Positions 33,900 to 41,316 of a stretch of DNA of 64,000 bases are shown here, in pieces. Below the pieces are notes generated by a model. That model did not search any database, was not told the DNA's origin, and worked only from the letters and a program-made list of their open reading frames with translations. Positions within the stretch are counted from its first letter, which is position 1. Each line of letters starts with the position of its first letter. Made by a program: the position numbers and the translations under genes. This DNA comes from Planobacterium oryzisoli (lineage in GTDB: Bacteria > Bacteroidota > Bacteroidia > Flavobacteriales > Weeksellaceae): NCBI RefSeq assembly GCF_015354315.1, contig NZ_JADKYY010000005.1, positions 115,644 through 179,643 on the forward strand, in the 5' to 3' direction.

Positions 33900-36032
33900 C
33901 TAAGGCTTAAGATGCGCATCAAAATACTCTGTTACTTTTTCCATCAGGTGCACCCGGTCCTTTCCAATCACATTATGGGCATGACCCGGATAGACAAAGT
34001 AGTCCAGCTGCACGCCTTTATCCACGGCTGCTTTTAGGAAATTAATGGAATGCTGCCATACCACGACATCGTCCTGAGCACCATGAATGAGAAGCAGCTT
34101 GCCTTTAAGGTTCTCTACTTTGCTCAGGAGGTTCGCCCGGTTATACCCCTCGGGGTTTTGCTGTGGAGAATCCATATAACGTTCGGTGTACATCACCTCG
34201 TACATACTCCAGTCTATTACGGGACCACCGGCTACACCCACCCTAAAGACGTCCGGATGGCGAAGCATCAGGGAGGTAGTCATGAATCCTCCGTAGCTCC
34301 ATCCGTGCACGCCCATCATGCTGGAATCTACATAGGGAAGGGATTTTAAATAGCGTACGCCCTGGAGTTGGTCTTCCATCTCTAAGGTTCCCATATCCCT
34401 GAATACCGCCTGTTCAAATTTCAGTCCGCGTCCCGAGGAGCCCCTACCGTCCATCGAGAAGACGATGTACCCGCGCTGGGCCATATATTCGTACCAGAGG
34501 TTTCCGGATTGGGGGAAGGAGTTGGTTATAAGCTGCAGGTGGGGACCATTGTACAGATACACCACCACAGGATATTTCTTTTTGGGATCGAAATCGGTTG
34601 GCAGCACCAGCTTTCCATAAAGCGGAGTTCCATCCGAGGCCTGAAGGGTTATGCTTCGCACCTCAGGGCGCAGGTAGTTCTTTAAAGGATCCGCGCTGCT
34701 TAGTAGCGTACGGGTCTTTCCTGTCGAGGTCTGATGCAGTACTATCTTTCTCGGTGTGGTGGCATTGGAATAGCTGTCGTAGATCCACTCCCCTCCAGGA
34801 CTCATCTGAAAGGAATGCATACCGGGTTCTCTGGACAGCTTCTCCATGCGGTAGGTATCCCAGTTCACTTTATAGAGGTGCCTTTCCAGGGGCGTGTCCT
34901 TTGTGGATACAAAGTACACCTCCTTCTTCTTGGCGTTGAAACCCAAAAGTTCGCTTACTAGATACTCACCCTTGGTAAGGGCCCCCACCAGACCTTTGTC
35001 CACGTGGTAGTGGTAGAGGTGGTTGTAGCCCGAACGTTGGCTCTGCCATATAAAATCGGTGGTGGAACCAGGAAAGAAGCTCAAAGGGTTCTGTGGCTCG
35101 ACGTATTTATCGCTGCGTTCCTCAAAGAGCGTCCTTAGGAATTTTCCGGTCTGGGTATCGTACTGATTGAGTTTTAGGTGGTTCTGATCGCGGTTAAGTA
35201 CGCCCACAAATATACTTTTCTCATCAGGGCTCAGCGTGACCGATGTAAGGTACTGCTCCTTATCGCCCTCAATATCCAGAAATACGGTTTGCTCTTGGGA
35301 AATATCGTAAATACCCAAAGTAACCTGATGCGAAGTACTTCCGGCCATAGGGTATTTGATGTTTTTATTTTCGGCCGGCACCTTGGACCAGTCAATTACC
35401 GGATAGTCCTTTACCATACTCTCGTCCATTCGGTAGAAGGCCACTTTGCTCTCCTGCTTTGCCGTAAAGATACCTCCACTGATACCAAATTCGTTTCTAT
35501 GGACACTTTGCCCGGAAATAATGTGTGGACTAGTCTCGCTGGTGATGGCTTTTTCCTTGCCGTCTTTAAGGATGTAGAGGTTGTTGGCCTTAGTATAAAG
35601 CACTGCATTTTGCTTATTTAGTACCACCACATTTTGCGCCTCTTTAGGCAGACCTGCCCAAGGGGTTAGCTTGTAGCTGCCCTTCTGGTTTTCAAAGAAG
35701 TAGAAGCCTGACCCGTCGCGCAGGGTAATTGCTCCATTCTCTTGGTAGGAAAGCCCGTACGGACGCTTAAGGGAAGGCTGCTGCAGGGAAAGCTGGTGGT
35801 AGGACAACAGGGTATCGGATTTTCCAGTAGAAAGATCGTAGATTAGATACCCTTTCGGCGTAGACTGCAGATAGGATTTACCGTCGGGAGTGAATGTAAA
35901 TCCTGAGATGTTCTCCACTGCCAGACTCGAGCGCATGCCGTTTATGGCCTCAGCCATAGTGAATTTTTGGTTTTGCGCAAAGCTAAGAATAGAAAGAGCC
36001 AAGAGCGCAAGGGTGCATTTTAATGTACGCAT
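33900..36032 (-). CDS. S9 family serine peptidase (DPP IV-like), exported
   Basis: A 710-residue prolyl oligopeptidase-family enzyme. A signal peptide covers 1-20 (LKCTLALLALSILSFAQ). A DPP IV-type beta-propeller (about 80-460) is followed by the alpha/beta hydrolase domain with nucleophile Ser579 in GWSYGG, Asp654 in HGAQDD and His686 in GHAHN. The propeller lacks an obvious double-Glu DPP motif at a place I can be sure of, so dipeptidyl specificity is likely but not proven. An inverted repeat TTTTTACTTT/AAAGTAAAAA sits just upstream (36042-36064). Confidence 0.92.
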   Translation of the reverse strand: MRTLKCTLALLALSILSFAQNQKFTMAEAINGMRSSLAVENISGFTFTPDGKSYLQSTPKGYLIYDLSTGKSDTLLSYHQLSLQQPSLKRPYGLSYQENGAITLRDGSGFYFFENQKGSYKLTPWAGLPKEAQNVVVLNKQNAVLYTKANNLYILKDGKEKAITSETSPHIISGQSVHRNEFGISGGIFTAKQESKVAFYRMDESMVKDYPVIDWSKVPAENKNIKYPMAGSTSHQVTLGIYDISQEQTVFLDIEGDKEQYLTSVTLSPDEKSIFVGVLNRDQNHLKLNQYDTQTGKFLRTLFEERSDKYVEPQNPLSFFPGSTTDFIWQSQRSGYNHLYHYHVDKGLVGALTKGEYLVSELLGFNAKKKEVYFVSTKDTPLERHLYKVNWDTYRMEKLSREPGMHSFQMSPGGEWIYDSYSNATTPRKIVLHQTSTGKTRTLLSSADPLKNYLRPEVRSITLQASDGTPLYGKLVLPTDFDPKKKYPVVVYLYNGPHLQLITNSFPQSGNLWYEYMAQRGYIVFSMDGRGSSGRGLKFEQAVFRDMGTLEMEDQLQGVRYLKSLPYVDSSMMGVHGWSYGGFMTTSLMLRHPDVFRVGVAGGPVIDWSMYEVMYTERYMDSPQQNPEGYNRANLLSKVENLKGKLLLIHGAQDDVVVWQHSINFLKAAVDKGVQLDYFVYPGHAHNVIGKDRVHLMEKVTEYFDAHLKP

Positions 36033-36041
36033 GGAAAAAAG

Positions 36042-36065
36042 TTTTTACTTTAAAAAAGTAAAAAT
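36042..36065 (-). promoter_or_regulatory. Inverted repeat and promoter box at the S9 peptidase start
   Basis: TTTTTACTTT-AAA-AAAGTAAAAA (36042-36064), 10-bp arms. The near-consensus minus -7 box TATTTTTA (36065-36058) lies within it. The RNA would start in the repeat, so it is either an operator or a 5' stabilising stem. Confidence 0.45.
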
Positions 36066-36105
36066 ACCAAAATTTTGGCTTTCCACCAGCACCTGCCTAG
36101 TACCC

Positions 36106-38067
36106 TTAACTGTAGGCTTCCAGCGCCTGCGCAGTATCTTCCCACTGCTGCATGGCCTCTGAGAGCTCTTTCTTGAGCGCCTCGTATTTTTCCAGTTCCT
36201 TTTCCGTAGGATTGGTGCGCGAAAAGAGCAGCTCAAGCTGCGAGATTTCCTTCTCGTAGTCGGTTATCTTTTCCTCGCTCTTTTTGAGCTGGTTTCTAAG
36301 GTTCTTCTCCTCGCGGCTAAGAAAGGCAGGCTTTTCCTGCTCCTTTGGTTCTTTGCCTGTGGACAGAGTCTCCACAGGGGCCTCTACTACCGGCTCTTTT
36401 CCAGAGTCACCCCGCTGCTTTAGGATAGCCTTCTCCATGGATATCTCCCGAATGCTTTCCTTCTGGCGGTACTCCAGGTACTCGTCTATATTGCCCAAAA
36501 ACTCTTTCATGTGCCCGTCCCTAAACTCGAAGATCTTGTCGGCAAGCCCCTGAAGGAACTCCCGGTCGTGGGAAATAACAATAAGGGTACCCTCGAACTT
36601 ATTGAGTGCCATCTTGATGATCTCCTTACTTTGGATATCGAGGTGGTTGGTAGGTTCGTCCATGATCAGGGTATTGAAGGGACGAAGCAGCAGCTTACAA
36701 AGTGCCAGACGGTTCCGCTCCCCTCCGGAGAGCACTTGGGTCTTCTTGTTGACGTCTTCCCCGCTGAAAAGGAAATTTCCCAGTAGGTCCCGCACCCGCG
36801 GCCTTGTTTCCTCGGTGGCTGCGTCCTCGGCCTCCTGCAGGACGGTTTTTCCCGGAGTAAGCACCTCTTCCTGGTTTTGGGCAAAGTATCCAATATTCAC
36901 GTTGTGCCCTAAGGTCCAGCTGCCGGTATAGTCCTTGATCTGGCCCGTTAGAATCTTTGCCAGCGTGGTCTTACCCTGCCCGTTCTGCCCCAGAAGTGCA
37001 ATACGGTCTCCGCGTTCCACGAAGAAATCCACGCCGTCAAACACCTGCTTCCCCTCGTAGGCCTTGCCTAGATTTTCTGCCTCGAATATAACCTTGCCCG
37101 GTACCACACTCTGTACAAAACGTATGTTGAATTTAGAGACGTCCTCATTGTCGAGCTCTATACGCTCTATCTTTTCCAGTTTCTTAATAAGGGACTGTGC
37201 AAAGGAGGCTTTGGTAGCCGAGGCGCGGAAGCGGTTGATGTTATCCTCCATCTGCTTTATCTCACTGTCCTGGTTCTTCTTTGCCTGTTCCAATTTCTCA
37301 CGGCGCTCCTTGCGAAGTTCCAGATACTTGGAATAGTTGGCCTTATAGTCGTCCACCTTACGGTTGTTTACATCAAAAGTACGGTTACACACTGCCGTCA
37401 TGAACTGCTTATCGTGGCTTACCAGCACGATGGCACCGGTATAGTCCTTGAGGAAATTCTCCAGCCAGATGATACTCTCCATATCCAGGTGGTTGGTAGG
37501 CTCATCGAGCAGGAGCAGATCGTTATTCTGAAGCAGCAGCTTTGCCAGTTCGATACGCATGCGCCATCCTCCGGAAAACGTATCGGTGATCCGCTCGAAA
37601 TCCTGCGCCTTGAAGCCCAGTCCAAGAAGAACTTTCTCCATGTCCCCTTCCAGGTTGTAGGCATCGTGGTGGTGCAAGAGGTCGTTTAAATCCGTCATGC
37701 GGTGGATTAAATCGTGGTAGTACTCGCTCTCGTAGTCGGTACGGGTAGCGAGCTCCTGGTTAACTTTTTCCAGCTCCTGTTTCCATAGGTTGATCTGCTC
37801 AAACGCCTGCATGGTTTCCTGCCAGACGGTACGCCCCTTGACAAATTCCAGGTCCTGCTTTAAAAAACCTATGGTGATGTTTCCCTCGGTAGTAACCTGG
37901 CCTTCGTAAAAATTAATCTCGGAGGAGAGAATTTTGAGCAGGGTGGATTTCCCTGCACCGTTCTTACCTACAAGACCTACCTTGTCGCTGCGTTTGATGG
38001 TGAAATTCACATCCCTGAAAAGGTAATTACCGGCATGGTGGAGGCCTAGTCCCTGAACTGAAAGCAT
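36106..38067 (-). CDS. ABC-F family ATPase (Uup/EttA class)
   Basis: A 653-residue soluble protein with two ABC cassettes and no membrane part, so an ABC-F translation factor or ribosome-protection protein. Cassette 1: Walker A GKNGAGKST, signature FSGGWRMRIELA, Walker B LLLLDEPTNHLD. Cassette 2: GQNGQGKTT, LSGGERNRLALCK, LIMDEPTNHLD. An alpha-helical interdomain linker (about 240-300) and a C-terminal Lys/Glu-rich coiled coil (about 580-650) resemble Uup. It has its own box TACTTTTG (38101-38094), 26 nt upstream. Confidence 0.93.
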   Translation of the reverse strand: MLSVQGLGLHHAGNYLFRDVNFTIKRSDKVGLVGKNGAGKSTLLKILSSEINFYEGQVTTEGNITIGFLKQDLEFVKGRTVWQETMQAFEQINLWKQELEKVNQELATRTDYESEYYHDLIHRMTDLNDLLHHHDAYNLEGDMEKVLLGLGFKAQDFERITDTFSGGWRMRIELAKLLLQNNDLLLLDEPTNHLDMESIIWLENFLKDYTGAIVLVSHDKQFMTAVCNRTFDVNNRKVDDYKANYSKYLELRKERREKLEQAKKNQDSEIKQMEDNINRFRASATKASFAQSLIKKLEKIERIELDNEDVSKFNIRFVQSVVPGKVIFEAENLGKAYEGKQVFDGVDFFVERGDRIALLGQNGQGKTTLAKILTGQIKDYTGSWTLGHNVNIGYFAQNQEEVLTPGKTVLQEAEDAATEETRPRVRDLLGNFLFSGEDVNKKTQVLSGGERNRLALCKLLLRPFNTLIMDEPTNHLDIQSKEIIKMALNKFEGTLIVISHDREFLQGLADKIFEFRDGHMKEFLGNIDEYLEYRQKESIREISMEKAILKQRGDSGKEPVVEAPVETLSTGKEPKEQEKPAFLSREEKNLRNQLKKSEEKITDYEKEISQLELLFSRTNPTEKELEKYEALKKELSEAMQQWEDTAQALEAYS

Positions 38068-38093
38068 AGTATCGCGTCTGTTTTAATTGGGTG

Positions 38094-38101
38094 CAAAAGT
38101 A
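38094..38101 (-). promoter_or_regulatory. -7 promoter box of the ABC-F gene
   Basis: Exact TACTTTTG on the minus strand, 26 nt before the ATG at 38067. Confidence 0.5.
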
Positions 38102-38144
38102 CGGATTTTACAGCGTAAAACCGCTTACGTATTCCAGGAAGCTC

Positions 38145-38858
38145 TTAGAAGGCCTTTGGGGCTAGTTCCAGTCGGTTAGTGCTTTGCGCGATAAGCTCGG
38201 GATTCTCTAGGGTGTAGTCCTTTCCACTAAGAAGTTCGGTAAGGAGCATCTGCATCTGCTCTGCGGCTACTTTCGGCAGCTCGGATTTGCGCGCCGCCTC
38301 AATGACCTGCGCCTTGCTTTGTTTCTGAATCCGGGAAAGGTCTTCCTTGGAAAAAAGATTAAAAAACTGCTCCTCGATATTGTAGTATTTGTAGTCGGTC
38401 TCTGTGGAGAGGATCTCGGGCGCGGGAAAGGACTTTAATCGGACCTTTCGCGATACGGGATCCAGTTCCCACTGAAGCTTCTCAAAATCATACCCTACCA
38501 GAACTTTCGCCTCCACGATGACCAAAGCCTTTTTTATGGAGGGAATAAAATTAAAAAGCTTTTTGGATTCCCGGTAGTCGTAGATTTCATTGAAATGACC
38601 TTCGGCAGAGACTACTTTGAACACTTTGCGCATGCTCTGTGCTATAGTGTGGGAGCTTTCGGTAAGAACTTTTGAACTAGTGCCTACGCTTTTAAATACC
38701 AGGGCGCCAAGGGCGCCTCCCACCAAGAGGCCAAAGACCAAAAGTACTGCCCACAGTATTTCCGAGGGAAGGGAAGCGGCCTGAAAGAAAAGAAAATAGA
38801 GAAGGGCAGAGCCAAGAATAGCTAAGAGAAGAAAAATCCAGAGCAATTTGTTTTTCAT
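38145..38858 (-). CDS. DUF4230 membrane protein
   Basis: From ATG 38858 (MKNKLLWIFLLLAILGSALLY) the protein is 237 residues, with two N-terminal membrane helices (about 4-24 and 32-53) and a DUF4230 domain (SAEGHFNEIYDYRESKK, KKALVIVEAKVLVGYDFEKL). The open frame starts 9 codons earlier at 38885, but that would add charged residues before the first helix without need. Function unknown. It follows the luxE-like gene by 49 nt and could be its last operon member. Confidence 0.75.
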   Translation of the reverse strand: MKNKLLWIFLLLAILGSALLYFLFFQAASLPSEILWAVLLVFGLLVGGALGALVFKSVGTSSKVLTESSHTIAQSMRKVFKVVSAEGHFNEIYDYRESKKLFNFIPSIKKALVIVEAKVLVGYDFEKLQWELDPVSRKVRLKSFPAPEILSTETDYKYYNIEEQFFNLFSKEDLSRIQKQSKAQVIEAARKSELPKVAAEQMQMLLTELLSGKDYTLENPELIAQSTNRLELAPKAF

Positions 38859-38907
38859 AGTCCTTATTTGCCTTAAGAAATACAAATATCAGGCCTCGGG
38901 CGAGTCC

Positions 38908-39903
38908 TTACACCACCAGAAGACTGCAGCCCCGAACATCGCTGTTGTCCATGCGCCCCAGAACCTTAAAGCCCCCGCCCTGTAAAAGCCCTAAATCCTT
39001 AGTAGCGATAAAGGCACAGCTGTGCACATTGCAAAGATCAATGATGTTGATGGCACCGGTCCTTCCCTCTTCCACATACCGCAGGGGATCCTCCACCTGG
39101 CGAATAAGGACGCGCATCCAGGGCGGAGTTCTGTAGAGGTTATCCTCTAACGCATAGGCCTGGGAAAGCAGCTCGGTCATGGAATATTCCGAATAAATCT
39201 TCTCGGTGCAAAATCCTTGGCGAAGCTCCTCCAAGAGCACTTCCTTGGTGATTTCTTCCTTGCGGCCTTTCATGCCTCCGGTTTCAAGAACCGTCAGATC
39301 AAGGTGTTTTAAGAACGATTTATCCCCCTCACTTTCCAGATAATCCAAAAGGGCAAAAGAGACCCCGAAAAGCAGCACCGGGATTCTTCTTTCTGCCAAA
39401 GCAGCAAGCTGATGGGAAAGGGCCTTATGGTCGTAGAGGTAGTACCCGTTTTGCTTGCGCCCGGACTCTTGCATCAGATGGTTTACCATATAAATAAGAG
39501 AGGAGTCCCCGTTTTCCTGATAGCTGGGAAGCAGCCCCAGAACCACCCGCTCCTTCGGGGAGCCCAGGAACTGCACGAAGCTGCGCTCGATGCTCTCTTG
39601 GTACAGCAGGGGATCGGCAACATAATGTACCGAACGCTCCATGCCGGTCGTACCCGAGCTTTTAAAGGTAAGAATTTCCGGGGAAAAGGGCTTGGAGCTG
39701 TCCCAGATCCGGTGGTTTTTAAATAGTTCGATAGGCAGAAACGGGATGGAGTAAAGATCCTTGACCCCAGAGGGGTCCTTTCCCAGATAGTCCACAAACC
39801 TTCTGTAGACCTCTACATGCTTATACTGGTAGTGAAAAGTCTCTAGACTGCGCTTAAGGAAGTCCTCTTGGCTGGAAATGGTAAATAAAGACGCTCTTTG
39901 CAT
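38908..39903 (-). CDS. LuxE/PaaK-like acyl-protein synthetase
   Basis: A 331-residue adenylate-forming protein of the LuxE (acyl-protein synthetase) family. The ATP-binding signature is LTFKSSGTTGMERS (about 83-96), with EYSMTELLSQAY and a C-terminal GRMDNSDVRG block. In light-emitting bacteria LuxE activates fatty acids for aldehyde synthesis, but no luxA, B, C or D genes are present here. Its ATG directly abuts the TAA of lpxH (TAAATG), so the two are translationally coupled. A role in surface lipid or capsule chemistry is plausible, unproven. Confidence 0.8.
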   Translation of the reverse strand: MQRASLFTISSQEDFLKRSLETFHYQYKHVEVYRRFVDYLGKDPSGVKDLYSIPFLPIELFKNHRIWDSSKPFSPEILTFKSSGTTGMERSVHYVADPLLYQESIERSFVQFLGSPKERVVLGLLPSYQENGDSSLIYMVNHLMQESGRKQNGYYLYDHKALSHQLAALAERRIPVLLFGVSFALLDYLESEGDKSFLKHLDLTVLETGGMKGRKEEITKEVLLEELRQGFCTEKIYSEYSMTELLSQAYALEDNLYRTPPWMRVLIRQVEDPLRYVEEGRTGAINIIDLCNVHSCAFIATKDLGLLQGGGFKVLGRMDNSDVRGCSLLVV

Positions 39904-40701
39904 TTAGTGCTCGCTGGTAAATGGACGTTTGGAGGGATACTCCAGAAGTTTGAATTCCGTGGAAAATTCCCCGTAGGTAAAGTAACTAATCCAATCGCCA
40001 AGGTTTATATAAAGCGCCTGGCGCTCTTTTTCTCGTATGGGCAAGACCATGGGCAGGTGCCGGTGGCCGTAGAGGAAATAATCCACGGGGTTTTCCTTGA
40101 GCTTGGCTTTGGAGTACAGGATAAGAAACTCCTTGTCTTCGCCCAGGAACTTTTTATCCTCCTCTCCGGAGATCAGTTTGTTCTTGGTAGAGAGGTAGAG
40201 TGCCAGACGCATGGAAAGGTCGGGGTGTAGCCACCGGAATGCCCACTGGGCCAAAGGATTGGTAAAAAGACGTTTCATACGCTTGTAGCCTTTGTCTCCT
40301 GGTCCCAGACCATCGCCGTGGGCCAAAAGAAACTCCTTTCCGCCGATGGTAAAATACTGCTTGGAGAAATACACCTTGGCGCCAATCTCCCGCTCAAAAT
40401 AGTCCTTCATCCAAAGGTCGTGGTTTCCAATAAAAAAATGAATCTCGATACCCTGGTCGCTAAGCTCCGCGAGTTTTCCCAGTACGCGCACAAACCCCTT
40501 GGGTACTACATGCTTCCATTCGTGCCAAAAGTCAAACAAATCCCCCATGAGAAAAAGCACCTTGGCGTCTTTTCGTATCTCCTCAAGCCAGGCAATAAAC
40601 AGCAGTTCCCTCTGCCTGCTTTCTTTAAAAGAAGGCGATCCAAAATGCTGGTCGGAAGCAAAATACACCTTTTCTCCAGGCTCTAGACGAATGGTTTTCA
40701 T
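39904..40701 (-). CDS. lpxH: UDP-2,3-diacylglucosamine diphosphatase (LpxH-like)
   Basis: A 265-residue metallophosphoesterase that would cleave UDP-2,3-diacylglucosamine to lipid X in lipid A synthesis. Metal ligands appear in order: FASDQHFGSPS (14-24), MGDLFDFWHEW (about 51-61), GNHDLWMKDYF (about 94-104), LAHGDGLGPGD (about 129-139) and YGHRHLPM (about 216-223). Length and layout fit the Bacteroidota LpxH branch, which has a longer insert than E. coli. It is the middle gene of a queD-lpxH-luxE-like operon. Confidence 0.88.
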   Translation of the reverse strand: MKTIRLEPGEKVYFASDQHFGSPSFKESRQRELLFIAWLEEIRKDAKVLFLMGDLFDFWHEWKHVVPKGFVRVLGKLAELSDQGIEIHFFIGNHDLWMKDYFEREIGAKVYFSKQYFTIGGKEFLLAHGDGLGPGDKGYKRMKRLFTNPLAQWAFRWLHPDLSMRLALYLSTKNKLISGEEDKKFLGEDKEFLILYSKAKLKENPVDYFLYGHRHLPMVLPIREKERQALYINLGDWISYFTYGEFSTEFKLLEYPSKRPFTSEH

Positions 40702-40715
40702 GTTGGATTAGTATT

Positions 40716-41168
40716 CTAGTTGGTTTTCTGGTCCGAGGCAAACCATTCCCCGTAGGAATTTTCCGTTTCGTGGAGTTTCAAGTATACCAGCTCCAAGGAA
40801 GGATCCAGGCGCCGGGAGATTTTCTCTGCAATGGCGTAGAGCATCATCTCACAGGTGGGCTGGAAGGGAGCAAAAATCACATTATGCCCCTGAAGCTCCA
40901 GGCTCTGGCCAAGCTTCTTATGCTCGGTAGTGGCATTGACCAGTACCCCGTGGTCCCACTGGGAGATAATTTCCTCTTGAACGATTTTCTTAATGTCGGA
41001 AAAATCCACCACCATACCGTTCTTGGGATGGCTTGGATCCGCAATAGGCGCACCCTTTACCGTTACAAAGAGTTTGTAGGAATGACCGTGCATATTCTTA
41101 CACTTCCCATCGTAATTGTGCAGTACATGGGCGGACTCAAAAGTGAAAATTTTAGTGATACGAATCAT
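40716..41168 (-). CDS. queD: 6-carboxytetrahydropterin synthase (QueD/PTPS family)
   Basis: A 150-residue QueD-like enzyme for queuosine precursor synthesis. Zinc ligands are the His in ESAHVLHNY (about 12-20) and the pair in KNMHGHSY (about 26-33), with the catalytic Cys in GKCKNMHGH. The C-terminal active-site Glu is in LHETENSYGEW. A BH4-type PTPS role is less likely in bacteria. The TATCTTTG -7 box ends 4 nt before the ATG, so the message should be leaderless. It heads the operon with lpxH (14-nt gap). Confidence 0.9.
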   Translation of the reverse strand: MIRITKIFTFESAHVLHNYDGKCKNMHGHSYKLFVTVKGAPIADPSHPKNGMVVDFSDIKKIVQEEIISQWDHGVLVNATTEHKKLGQSLELQGHNVIFAPFQPTCEMMLYAIAEKISRRLDPSLELVYLKLHETENSYGEWFASDQKTN

Positions 41169-41172
41169 GCGG

Positions 41173-41180
41173 CAAAGATA
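41173..41180 (-). promoter_or_regulatory. -7 promoter box of queD, 4 nt from the ATG
   Basis: Exact TATCTTTG (minus), then CCGC and ATG. Because the -7 box is normally followed by the RNA start after about 4-7 nt, transcription should begin at or within the start codon. Confidence 0.55.
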
Positions 41181-41213
41181 CTACAATTTGTGGTAGTGGG
41201 CCCCAGAAGGACC

Positions 41214-41298
41214 TAAGAGCCTTTGTAGCGGTTTTTTTCTTATTTTAGTGCCCCGAAACCCTAACTACCCCTACCAGAAGCACTTCGCTAGGCTCTTA
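41214..41298 (+). promoter_or_regulatory. Long-range inverted repeat in the S9 peptidase leader
   Basis: TAAGAGCC (41214-41221) plus TAGCG (41226-41230) pair with CGCTA (41286-41290) and GGCTCTTA (41291-41298). Thirteen base pairs in all, interrupted only by the TTTG at 41222-41225. The repeat encloses the area where a promoter (TATTTTAG, 41241-41248, imperfect) would lie. Confidence 0.4.
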
Positions 41299-41316
41299 AA
41301 CTATCTGTCCCATCCC

